DNA from: Sphingomonas_B tabacisoli
Lineage (GTDB): Bacteria; Pseudomonadota; Alphaproteobacteria; Sphingomonadales; Sphingomonadaceae
Direction: 5' to 3'
NCBI RefSeq assembly: GCF_042678385.1
Contig: NZ_JBHUDY010000001.1
Coordinates: forward strand, 2,232,001 to 2,296,000
DNA: 64,000 nucleotides
A program made the translations under genes and the position numbers. Positions 16,698-24,498 of this stretch are shown here, piece after piece. The notes below the pieces were generated by a model. The model saw only the letters and a list, made by a program, of their open reading frames with translations. It made no database searches and was not told the origin of the DNA. Numbering within the stretch: position 1 is the first letter of the stretch; the number at the start of each line of letters is the position of its first letter.

Positions 16698-17507
16698 ATG
16701 ACCCCGACCGCCGGCCTCAGCTTCAAGCCCCAGCATTTCGCCGAGGCCGTGGCATGTCCGGCGGCGGGGTTGTGGTTCGAAATCCACGCCGAGAACTACA
16801 TGGCCGATGGCGGGCCGCGCCTCGCCATGCTCGACGCACTCCGCGACGAGCGCCCGATCTCGGTGCACGGCGTCGGCCTGTCGCTGGCCTCGGCCGAAGC
16901 GCCCGATCCGGTGCATCTGGGCAAGCTCGCGCGCCTTGTCCAGCGCTGTCAGCCCTTCCTCGTCTCGGAGCATCTGGCCTGGTCACGGATCGGCGAGCGC
17001 TGCTTTCCGGACTTGTTGCCCTTCCCCCGCTCCAACGAAGCGCTCGACCGGATCGCGCGCAACATCTCGATCGTGCAGGATGTGCTGCGCCGCCCGATCC
17101 TGATCGAGAATCCCTCTCTTTATTTGAATCTAAAGGACCACGAATGGCCGGAGACGGCCTTCCTGTCCGAGCTCGTCTCGCGCACAGGCTGCGGGTTGCT
17201 CGTCGACATCAACAACGTCGCGGTCAGCGCCCATAATCTGGGTTTCGACGCGCATGATTATCTGGCCGGCCTGCCGGGCCATGCGATCGGCGAATATCAC
17301 CTCGCCGGCCACAGCACCGACGAAGCCGGCGCGTTGCTGATCGATTCCCATGATGCTCCGGTTGCGGAGCATGTCTGGGAACTGTTCGATCACGCCGTTG
17401 CCCGCTTCGGCACGCGCCCGACCCTGATCGAGCGCGACGGCAACGTGCCGGCCTTTCCCGAACTGCTCGCCGAGCGCGACCGGGCGCTGGGGGCGGTCCA
17501 TGCCTGA
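16698..17507 (+). CDS. bufB: DUF692 (MNIO) bufferin-modifying enzyme
   Basis: A 269-residue multinuclear non-heme iron oxidase of the DUF692/MNIO family, a TIM barrel that installs cysteine-derived heterocycles in bufferin and related RiPP precursors. Seen: GLSFKPQHF at the N-terminus, FEIHAENYM near residue 20-28, SVHGVGLSL near 55-63, the EHLAWS segment near 93, IENPSLYL near 137, and LVDINNVAVSAHN near 175 with EYHLAGH near 200, which carry the expected His/Asp/Glu/Asn metal ligands. It starts 5 bases after bufA and overlaps bufC by 8 bp. Confidence 0.93.
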   Translation: MTPTAGLSFKPQHFAEAVACPAAGLWFEIHAENYMADGGPRLAMLDALRDERPISVHGVGLSLASAEAPDPVHLGKLARLVQRCQPFLVSEHLAWSRIGERCFPDLLPFPRSNEALDRIARNISIVQDVLRRPILIENPSLYLNLKDHEWPETAFLSELVSRTGCGLLVDINNVAVSAHNLGFDAHDYLAGLPGHAIGEYHLAGHSTDEAGALLIDSHDAPVAEHVWELFDHAVARFGTRPTLIERDGNVPAFPELLAERDRALGAVHA

Positions 17508-18225
17508 TCTCGCCGCCTTTCAGGCCGCTTTCGCGGACAAGCTCATGCAGTCGAGTCCCGTTCGGGACGGGTTGGCCGTCTATCGCAACAACTGGTTGTG
17601 CGCGACGACGGATGCGCTCGCCGATCTTTATCCGACCGTGCACCGGCTGGTCGGCAACGAAGCCTTCGAAGGCGTAGCGCTGGACTATGCCCGGCACGAT
17701 CCGCCGGCGTCGCCGATCCTCAGCCGCTACGGCGCCGACTTTCCCGACTTCCTGTGCGACCAGGCCTGGGTCGAGGACCTGCCCTATTTGCCCGACGTCG
17801 CCGCGATCGACCGGCTATATTTGGAGGCACTTCTCGCCGCCGACGCGCCGCCCCTCGATCCGGCGACGCTTGCCGCCATCGCGCCGACCGACTGGGCGAC
17901 GCTCAGACTGGGCACGCACCCGGCGATGCGGATCGGCTGGTTCACCACGCCTGCGCCGTCGATCTGGCTCGCGCACCGCGACGGCGATCCCGGCGAGCTC
18001 GCGCCCGAATGGCGGGCCGAAGGGATCCTGCTCACGCGGCCCGGACTGTCGGTCGAGGCACGCGCCATCGATCGCGCCGAGCACCGGCTGCTGTTCGGCA
18101 TGCGCCTGGGCGAGACCGTCGGCGAGGCCGCGCTCGCCACCGCCAATCTCTACCCGACCAGCGATTTCGCGGGCCTGTTCGCCCGCACGCTCGAAAGCGG
18201 CGCGATCGCCGCCCAACCGAACTGA
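17500..18225 (+). CDS. bufC: DUF2063 partner protein of the bufferin modification enzyme
   Basis: A 241-residue protein. The N-terminal DUF2063 domain (VYRNNWLCATTDALADLYPTV, about residues 25-90) is named as putative DNA-binding but in RiPP operons acts as the recognition partner of the MNIO enzyme. The C-terminal half forms a second alpha/beta domain ending near residue 235. The ATG overlaps the bufB stop by 8 bp, so the two proteins are made together. No signal peptide is present, consistent with cytoplasmic action on the unexported precursor. Confidence 0.9.
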   Translation: MPDLAAFQAAFADKLMQSSPVRDGLAVYRNNWLCATTDALADLYPTVHRLVGNEAFEGVALDYARHDPPASPILSRYGADFPDFLCDQAWVEDLPYLPDVAAIDRLYLEALLAADAPPLDPATLAAIAPTDWATLRLGTHPAMRIGWFTTPAPSIWLAHRDGDPGELAPEWRAEGILLTRPGLSVEARAIDRAEHRLLFGMRLGETVGEAALATANLYPTSDFAGLFARTLESGAIAAQPN

Positions 18226-18240
18226 GAAAGGACGCTTCCA

Positions 18241-18705
18241 ATGGCGACCATCGTCGACACCATGCCTGCCTCCTCCGCACCTTTTCTTGCCACGCCCGCG
18301 CGCCTGGCCGAACGGCTGCTTCCGAAATCGCTGCTGCTGCTCGTCCAACGGCTCGGCATAGCGGCCACATTCTTCCTGTCCGGGCGCACCAAGGTCGACG
18401 GCGTGCTGACTCTCACCGACAGCACTTTCGAGCTGTTCCGGACCGACTATGCGCTGCCGCTGCTGCCGCCGGTCACCGCCGCCTACATGGCGACCTATGC
18501 CGAGCACATCTTCCCGATCCTGCTCGTCGCCGGGCTGTTCACCCGCTACGCCGCGGCCGCGCTTCTCGGCATGACCTTGGTCATCGAGATCTTCGTCTAT
18601 CCCGATGCCTGGCCAATCCATCTTACCTGGGCCGGCCTCCTGCTCCCGCTGATCGCGTTCGGCGGCGGCCGCTTCGCGCTCGATCGCCTGCTTCGCATCG
18701 CCTGA
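18241..18705 (+). CDS. bufD: DoxX family membrane protein (BufD-like)
   Basis: A 154-residue inner-membrane protein with four predicted helices (about residues 35-52, 77-95, 98-117 and 120-140). It belongs to the DoxX/SURF4-like group that accompanies bufferin operons as the fourth gene. AAAGGA lies 10 bases before the ATG, and the gap to bufC is 15 bases. Its biochemical role in metal binding or redox maintenance is not established. Confidence 0.85.
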   Translation: MATIVDTMPASSAPFLATPARLAERLLPKSLLLLVQRLGIAATFFLSGRTKVDGVLTLTDSTFELFRTDYALPLLPPVTAAYMATYAEHIFPILLVAGLFTRYAAAALLGMTLVIEIFVYPDAWPIHLTWAGLLLPLIAFGGGRFALDRLLRIA

Positions 18706-18716
18706 AAGGACCGTCC

Positions 18717-19577
18717 ATGACCGAGCTTCCCGCTTCCACCTGCGGCCGTGTCAGCATCGGCATGGGGCTGGCCGCACTCGTGGCCTTCGCCATTGCCGCC
18801 GCCCAGCCCGTCCATGCCGCGACGCCTGCACCTGCGGGTTCAGCCGAGGGCGTGCTGACCCAGCTAAGCGACTACGGGTTCGACGAAACCGTCGACCGGC
18901 TGAAGGCCGACATCGCGTCAAAGGGTATCCGCTTCTTCGACGCGATCGACCAGGCGACGCTCGGCGCCGGCGCCAATCTGCCGATCCGACGCTCGACGCT
19001 GATGCTGTTCGGCAATCCGCCGCTGGGCGTGCAGTTCCTCCAGGCCAATCCGCTCGCCGGTCTCGATTGGCCGGTGCGCATGCTGGTGACGGAGGAAGCG
19101 GACGGTCAGGTCTCGCTCGCCTGGACCGATTTCGCCTATGTCCAGCGCCGCTACAGCCTCACCGGCAAGGACGCCCAGCTTAAAATGGCGAGCGAAGTCG
19201 CCGCTTCGATTGCGCATGCAAGCACGGCCGAGGAGCCGCTTTACGAAGACACGGAGCTTGGCAGGCAAATGACCGTCGCCGAGATCAAGAGCGTGCTGGT
19301 GGGCAACAGCCTGTCCTGGGGTGAGCCGGGCAAGAAAAGATTTCAGTATCTCGCTCCCGACGGCTCGCTCCGCGGCGGCAACGAGACCGGTCGCCGCTAC
19401 GCGCTCCGCTGGCACTTCCGCGATTACGACAATCTTTTCTGTGCGGATTCGGGCGACCCGGCGACGAGCGGCTGCGTCCAGCTCCTCCGTTCCGGCGATA
19501 ACGTCAGCTTCCGGCGCAAGGACGGGATGGTCGAATTGACCGCGAAGATCACGGCCGGAAATCCATTTGGACTGTAG
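18717..19577 (+). CDS. Secreted DUF302 protein, fifth gene of the bufferin operon
   Basis: A 286-residue exported protein. The signal peptide or anchor spans residues 12-34 and ends at VHAAT. Residues about 44-170 form a DUF302 domain. Residues 188-286 form a second domain (LSWGEPGKKRFQYLAPDG, two cysteines flanking FCADSGDPATSGC) that resembles small DUF995-type beta domains. AAAGGA precedes the ATG, 12 bases after bufD, so it is almost certainly in the same operon. DUF302 proteins have unknown function; a periplasmic role beside mature bufferin is inference. Confidence 0.83.
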   Translation: MTELPASTCGRVSIGMGLAALVAFAIAAAQPVHAATPAPAGSAEGVLTQLSDYGFDETVDRLKADIASKGIRFFDAIDQATLGAGANLPIRRSTLMLFGNPPLGVQFLQANPLAGLDWPVRMLVTEEADGQVSLAWTDFAYVQRRYSLTGKDAQLKMASEVAASIAHASTAEEPLYEDTELGRQMTVAEIKSVLVGNSLSWGEPGKKRFQYLAPDGSLRGGNETGRRYALRWHFRDYDNLFCADSGDPATSGCVQLLRSGDNVSFRRKDGMVELTAKITAGNPFGL

Positions 19578-19706
19578 CGGCTGCTGACGTCGGCGGAGCC
19601 AGTGATGGTGCGCGGCGCATCGCCGAACTTGATCCGCGGGTCTCCCATTTCGCGTTGGACTGACCTGGATCAGGAACCGCAGCGCCGCCGCCCGAGTTGT
19701 CGCTGC

Positions 19707-20228
19707 ATGAGGTCGATCGATCGCAAGGCGTCCTGGTTCGGGGCGGTCGCGCTGCTGATAAGCGGCGGGGTCGGCGTCGGGGCGCTTGCCAGCAGCCTGA
19801 CCAGCGATGCGCTGGTGTGGCGCGCGCCGGCCCGGATGGCGATGACCGACCCGCCGATTTCCGCTCCGGTCGATCAGGCGAGTGCCGGTCAGGCCTGGGC
19901 GCGGTCGGCGTTCGACGGCGGCCTGCGTCAATGCCCGCAGATGAACGACGACTTCCTCGCCGCGTGCCAAGCCGAGATGAAGAAACTCGCGGAGCGTCCG
20001 GCCTTCCCGGCAGGCAGCTATGGCGGCCCGTTGCTGGTCACCAAGGTCGAGACGGCCAGTTACGACGGTGGCTGGGATGCACAGGACCGGCTCGAAACGC
20101 CCCGTCGCGAGCCTCGGCAGGTCGAGCCTGTCCCGCTTCCTGAGCCGACTCCCGAAGAAGCGACGTTCGAACCCACGCCGGACAATTATCCCGCCGCGGC
20201 TAAGGACGACGTTCCTACTCTATACTGA
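19707..20228 (+). CDS. Hypothetical single-pass membrane-anchored protein
   Basis: I do not recognise this 173-residue protein. It has one N-terminal membrane helix (SWFGAVALLISGGVGVGALA, residues 9-28) with a short basic cytoplasmic end, then a periplasmic region with two cysteines (LRQCPQMNDDFLAAC) and a Pro/Glu-rich acidic C-terminal tail (PLPEPTPEEATFEPTP). The tail suggests a flexible linker. The ATG at 19707 is chosen because the hydrophobic helix follows directly; upstream in-frame sequence (from 19602) has no such logic. It converges on the beta-helix gene, whose stop is the next base. Confidence 0.6.
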   Translation: MRSIDRKASWFGAVALLISGGVGVGALASSLTSDALVWRAPARMAMTDPPISAPVDQASAGQAWARSAFDGGLRQCPQMNDDFLAACQAEMKKLAERPAFPAGSYGGPLLVTKVETASYDGGWDAQDRLETPRREPRQVEPVPLPEPTPEEATFEPTPDNYPAAAKDDVPTLY

Positions 20229-21356
20229 TCAGCCGGGGCGGAAGCGCTTAACCCATTCGTCGGCCATTTTCTCGAAGTCCGCCGCGGGCCGCTCGCCGGC
20301 CTTCTTGTTGCGCGATTCGGTGAGCTTGTTGTGATAGATGAAATCGTTCGCTTCATTGCCTTCGACGACCACCGATGACCCGTCGACATTGATGCGGCTG
20401 TCATAGATGTCCTGCCCGGCGATCCGGCCCAGGCGGTTGTTCCGCACGGTCAGGCCATCGGTGAAAGCGGTCGTGATGCCGTGCCAGCCGGCGCCTACGA
20501 TGATATTGTTCTCGATCACGAAGCGCGCATAGCCTTTGGGAGTCCCGGCGATATTGATTTCGTCGCCGGCGAACACGCCCTGCGCCTTGCTGTCCAGCAG
20601 CATCAGGTTGTCGCGGATCGTCACGTCCTGCGCGGCGGTGTCGCCGGGCTGGGTGAGGCCGGTCGTGAAGAACTGGATCGCGTCGGCATGGTCGCCTTCG
20701 AACGGCCGGAACTTCTCGAACCGGTTGCGCTCGATCACGATATTGCGGGCGCCCTGCACTTCCAGCCCCTCGCGCATGTCGCGCAGGTCATTGTCGGCAA
20801 AGCGCGCGCCGTTGGTGCGGATGAAATTGGAAAAGCCGGCCAGATGCTCGATCGTCGAATGCTCGATCGTGACGTTGTGCCCGCCGCGAATCGAAGGGCC
20901 GCGCACCATCAGCATCCCGTTCGGCATTTCGTAGCCTGAGAAATGCGCGTTGCGGATGGTCAGGTTCTCGGCGTCGAATGCGGCCAGCAGATATTGATAT
21001 TCCGCGGCGCCGGACGACGCCTCGAACCGGCCGCCGTCCAGGATGACGTTGCGCCAATTCTCCAGCTCGACGGGGCCGAAGCGACCGCCGCGAATGGTGA
21101 GCGGCGTGTCCGACTGGATCGTCCGCGGCAGATCGATCACTTGCCGGTCGCCCAGATCGATCACGCCGGTGCGCTTCCCCTGCGCCAGCAAGGCCGGCCA
21201 TTCGGCCGCGGTCACCGGACCCGTCCTGGACGGCGGTGCCTTGGGGGCAACCGGGCTCGGCTGCGCCTGGGCGACGCGCGTGGGCGGCATCGACCAGGCG
21301 AGCAGCAGGGCAGCCAGTCCCGCCGACCCCGCCAGCAATGTTTTCAAGAACGCCAC
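20229..21356 (-). CDS. Secreted right-handed parallel beta-helix protein
   Basis: A 375-residue exported protein. The signal peptide is residues 1-29 (LLAGSAGLAALLLAW). It is followed by about a dozen short repeats of the NVTIEHSTIEHL / NIVIERNRFEKF kind, the pattern of pectate-lyase-like or NosD beta-helices. A conserved GDHADAIQFF segment lies in the middle. The GTG at 21356 is chosen because GGGAGG stands 4-5 bases upstream. It probably acts on or binds a polysaccharide. The upstream gene (21440-22726) is a paralogue that shares the GDHADAIQFF motif. Confidence 0.82.
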   Translation of the reverse strand: MAFLKTLLAGSAGLAALLLAWSMPPTRVAQAQPSPVAPKAPPSRTGPVTAAEWPALLAQGKRTGVIDLGDRQVIDLPRTIQSDTPLTIRGGRFGPVELENWRNVILDGGRFEASSGAAEYQYLLAAFDAENLTIRNAHFSGYEMPNGMLMVRGPSIRGGHNVTIEHSTIEHLAGFSNFIRTNGARFADNDLRDMREGLEVQGARNIVIERNRFEKFRPFEGDHADAIQFFTTGLTQPGDTAAQDVTIRDNLMLLDSKAQGVFAGDEINIAGTPKGYARFVIENNIIVGAGWHGITTAFTDGLTVRNNRLGRIAGQDIYDSRINVDGSSVVVEGNEANDFIYHNKLTESRNKKAGERPAADFEKMADEWVKRFRPG

Positions 21357-21439
21357 CGATCCTCCCACGCCTTCGCCGCATCGGTCCGGTGCGACGATCC
21401 GATGCGTAACGCATCGGACGCGTTTGGGGAAACGGCCGC

Positions 21440-22726
21440 TCAGGCCATCGCGACGAAAGAGTCGAAATGCCACCCGGTCGGCTGATGGACCGGCGGCAAA
21501 TGAATGCCTGCGTCCATGGCCGGCAGATCGGCCAGCACCGCCGACTTTGCGACGATCGCGGCGGTGACCGCCGAAGAGCCGACCGACGTGCCGTGGCTCG
21601 CCGAGATCAGGTTATCGATGCCGCTGCCCAGCGCATTCGAGACCGGCGCGGTGGTCGTCGCGGTCGGGACCTGATAGCCGGCGCCCGGCAGGATCAGATC
21701 GTGCACGTCCGTCGGGTGCAGCAGGTTCGCGAGCTGCGCGCGCAGCGCCGGCGTCACGTTGAAGTTGACGTTCCCGTCCTGGAAAAGCTGCGATACGTTG
21801 CTCGACACGATATTGTCGGCGACGTTGTTCTTCACGACGACCTGGCTGTCCGTGTCCAGGCGGATCCAGAGCTGCTTGCTGTCGGTCGAATCCGAAACGG
21901 TGCTGTTGCCGATGATCTGCACGCCGGTCGCGTCGGTCACCATGATGCCGTTATATTGGTTGTTCGAATACAGCAGATTGTTCTGGATCAGCACGTTTTT
22001 GTAGCCGGCGGTGCCGCCGTCGCTGATGAAGAAGCCCTGCAAGCCCGTCGTGTCGACGCCGCTGTAATAGGTCTGCATCACGACATTGTTCTGGATCGTG
22101 ATGTTCGATGCGCCCTTGGTCAGGTTCGTGTTGAAGAACTGGATGGCGTCGGCGTGATCGCCCAGCACCGGATGGAAGTCGCGGAAGCTGTTCCCGTCGA
22201 TCATGATATTGTCGGTGCCGTAGCCGATCACACCGTCCGAACGGATCAGGTGAAAGTCGTTGTTCGCCAGCCGGACGTTCGTGCTCGTCTGCACCGCGGT
22301 GCCGCGATAGAGCTCGGTGAACTCGGTGTTCGTGACCGAAAGCCCCGACACGTTGGTTGCGTAGAGGCCATAGCCGTCGTTCGACGGATCGCCGTCCAAC
22401 GAGCCGTGGAACTTCATATTGTCGAACTTCACGTTCGACGAATCGCGCACGTCGGCCATCCGGGTCCATTCAGCCTCGCCCGCGTTCAGAGCGCGGCCGA
22501 CATCGATGCCGGAAAAGCTCAGATTCTTGGACGAAAGCACCGACAGGCCGTCGAAATGAACCGACGCCCCGCTGGCGGCCTGGACCGTCACATAGGACGA
22601 GAAATTCTTGTTCTGGATCGTCAGCGAGCCGTAATTGCCGGAAGCAAGCACGATGCTGTCGCCGCCTTTGGCCTGCGAGACCGCCGTGTTGAACTGGCTG
22701 CTGCTGCTTACATTGTAGACCGTCAT
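21440..22726 (-). CDS. Parallel beta-helix protein without N-terminal signal
   Basis: A 428-residue beta-helix protein with strongly repeating short strands (LTIQNKNFSSYVTVQ, NITIQNNVVM, VLIQNNLLYSNN). It starts directly with MTVYNVSSSSQFNTAVSQA, a right-handed beta-helix cap, with no signal peptide. GDHADAIQFFNTNLTKG near residue 197 matches the neighbouring secreted paralogue. The C-terminal 80 residues are low in helix propensity and end in a short hydrophobic run (FDSFVAMA), compatible with type I secretion, though no RTX repeats are seen. GGGGACGG precedes the ATG. Substrate unknown. Confidence 0.8.
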   Translation of the reverse strand: MTVYNVSSSSQFNTAVSQAKGGDSIVLASGNYGSLTIQNKNFSSYVTVQAASGASVHFDGLSVLSSKNLSFSGIDVGRALNAGEAEWTRMADVRDSSNVKFDNMKFHGSLDGDPSNDGYGLYATNVSGLSVTNTEFTELYRGTAVQTSTNVRLANNDFHLIRSDGVIGYGTDNIMIDGNSFRDFHPVLGDHADAIQFFNTNLTKGASNITIQNNVVMQTYYSGVDTTGLQGFFISDGGTAGYKNVLIQNNLLYSNNQYNGIMVTDATGVQIIGNSTVSDSTDSKQLWIRLDTDSQVVVKNNVADNIVSSNVSQLFQDGNVNFNVTPALRAQLANLLHPTDVHDLILPGAGYQVPTATTTAPVSNALGSGIDNLISASHGTSVGSSAVTAAIVAKSAVLADLPAMDAGIHLPPVHQPTGWHFDSFVAMA

Positions 22727-22934
22727 GTCCGTCCCCGCTCGTCGCGGCCGCAAGGGGAAAGGCCGCGCTGTTCGGGTGCCGGGATAAGATCGGGGTCTTT
22801 GTGTTCGCCCTAATGGCTATGGTTAAACGACTCTAAATCATTATTTTTGTTGAAAAATGCCGTTGGCCCGCTGCGCGACCGGCGGTGCAGCCGCCCGCTT
22901 GTTCCGGCGCCGTAATTGAGGAACAACCGGAGTC

Positions 22935-24350
22935 ATGGACTTGCTGACCACGCTCCAGGCGCAGCGCGCCGCCTTCGATGCAGAGCGGCCCGTTGCGGCC
23001 GCCATCCGCAAGGACCGGCTGACTCGCGCGATCCGCCTGCTGGTCGACAATGCCGAGGCCTTTTGCGCGGCGCTGTCGGAAGATTTCGGCCATCGCAGCC
23101 GCGAGCAGACGATGATGACCGACATCATCGCGAGCGTCCGCACCCTGAAGCACGCCCGCAAGCATCTCGACCGCTGGATGCACCCGGAGAAGCGCAAGCT
23201 CGACTTCCCGCTCGGCCTGCTCGGCGCGAAGGCGTGGGTCGAATATCAGCCCAAGGGCGTGGTCGGCGTGATCGCGCCCTGGAACTTCCCAATCCAGCTG
23301 ACGATGGGGCCGCTCGCCGGCATCTTCGCCGCCGGCAACCGCGCGATGGTCAAGTCGAGCGAGTTCACGCCGCGTACCGCCGCGCTGTTCGAGGAACTGG
23401 CGCCCCGCTATTTCGACCCCGCCGAGCTCGCCTTTGTCAGCGGCGGGCCGGAGATCGGCCAGGCCTTCTCCGCCCTGCCCTTCGACCATCTGATCTTCAC
23501 CGGCGCGACGCCGATCGGCAAGCACATCCTCCACGCCGCCGCCGACAATCTGACCCCGGTGACGCTGGAGCTGGGCGGCAAGTCGCCGACGATCATCGGC
23601 CGCTCGGCCGACGTCACCCAGGCGACGGAGCGCGTCGCGATCGGCAAGATGCTGAACGCCGGCCAGATCTGCCTCGCCCCCGATTATCTGCTCGTGCCCG
23701 ACGACAAGGAGGAAGCGGTGATCGGCGGCCTGATGAGCGCCGCCTCCGCGCTCTACCCGCGCCTGCTCGACAATCCCGACTACACCGCGGTGATCAACGA
23801 GCGCCACCATGTCCGCCTGCAATCCTATCTGGACGATGCCCGCGCCAAGGGCGGCAAGGTGATCGACGTGAACCCCGCCGGCGAAAACTTCGCCGGCTCC
23901 AACGGCACTAAGATGCCGCTCTACATCGTCCGCGATCCCAGCGACGACATGGCCGTGATGCAGGACGAGATTTTCGGCCCCGTCCTGCCGGTCAAACGCT
24001 ACCGAACGATCGACGAGGCGATCGACTTCGTGAACGGCCGCGACCGCCCGCTCGGCCTCTATTATTTCGGCACCGACGCCGCCGAGCAGCGCCGCGTGCT
24101 CGACCGCACCACCTCCGGCGGCGTCACCATCAACGACGTGATCTTCCATATCTCGGCGGAGGAGCTGCCGTTCGGCGGCATCGGCCCATCCGGCATGGGC
24201 GCCTATCACGGCCATGACGGCTTCAAGACCTTCAGCCACGCCCGGGCCGTCTATCGCCAGCCAAAGATCGACATCGCCAAGCTGGCCGGGTTCAAGCCGC
24301 CCTATGGCCAGGCGACCCGTAAAGCGATCGAAAGAGAGCTGACAATGTAG
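22935..24350 (+). CDS. calB: Coniferyl aldehyde dehydrogenase-type ALDH
   Basis: A 471-residue NAD(P)-dependent aldehyde dehydrogenase. Seen: the oxyanion Asn117 in IAPWNFPI, the general base Glu212 in LELGGKSP, and the catalytic Cys246 in NAGQICLAPDY. Length and the GQICLAPDY signature match the coniferyl aldehyde dehydrogenase subgroup that oxidises coniferaldehyde to ferulate; related enzymes use other aromatic or aliphatic aldehydes, so the exact substrate is not certain. No lignin-pathway genes are adjacent. A 30-bp inverted repeat starts at the last base of the stop codon. Confidence 0.86.
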   Translation: MDLLTTLQAQRAAFDAERPVAAAIRKDRLTRAIRLLVDNAEAFCAALSEDFGHRSREQTMMTDIIASVRTLKHARKHLDRWMHPEKRKLDFPLGLLGAKAWVEYQPKGVVGVIAPWNFPIQLTMGPLAGIFAAGNRAMVKSSEFTPRTAALFEELAPRYFDPAELAFVSGGPEIGQAFSALPFDHLIFTGATPIGKHILHAAADNLTPVTLELGGKSPTIIGRSADVTQATERVAIGKMLNAGQICLAPDYLLVPDDKEEAVIGGLMSAASALYPRLLDNPDYTAVINERHHVRLQSYLDDARAKGGKVIDVNPAGENFAGSNGTKMPLYIVRDPSDDMAVMQDEIFGPVLPVKRYRTIDEAIDFVNGRDRPLGLYYFGTDAAEQRRVLDRTTSGGVTINDVIFHISAEELPFGGIGPSGMGAYHGHDGFKTFSHARAVYRQPKIDIAKLAGFKPPYGQATRKAIERELTM

Positions 24351-24434
24351 TGCGTGCCTCGACTTCGCTCGGCATGGACGGCTCAGGTGCAGCCTGAAAA
24401 GATCGTCCATCCCGAGCGAAGTCGAGGGACGCAC
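24350..24434. repeat. 30-bp imperfect inverted repeat after the ALDH gene
   Basis: Arms 24350-24379 and 24405-24434 pair over 30 bp with two mismatches around a 25-base loop. The core is CCTCGACTTCGCTCGG / CCGAGCGAAGTCGAGG. It begins at the ALDH stop codon and would form a long hairpin in RNA. It is a dispersed-repeat type rather than a classic terminator, since no T-run follows. Two related elements of different core sequence lie at 25977 and 32514. Confidence 0.75.
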
Positions 24435-24498
24435 CGGTTCTTCGGTTGACCCGCCCGGCTCGCGCCTTAGGAACACCCGCGGGCAGCGGGAGACTAAC

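Noticed and set aside
17598..19577. Extended reading of the DUF302 gene through bufC and bufD
   Set aside because: The extension is an Arg-rich out-of-frame shadow; the signal peptide and ribosome binding site place the start at 18717.
21467..22813. Plus-strand open frame of 448 codons
   Set aside because: Antisense to the beta-helix gene, whose repeat pattern is clearly the coding sense.
22833..24476. Minus-strand open frame of 547 codons
   Set aside because: Antisense to the aldehyde dehydrogenase with intact catalytic residues; no family resemblance.
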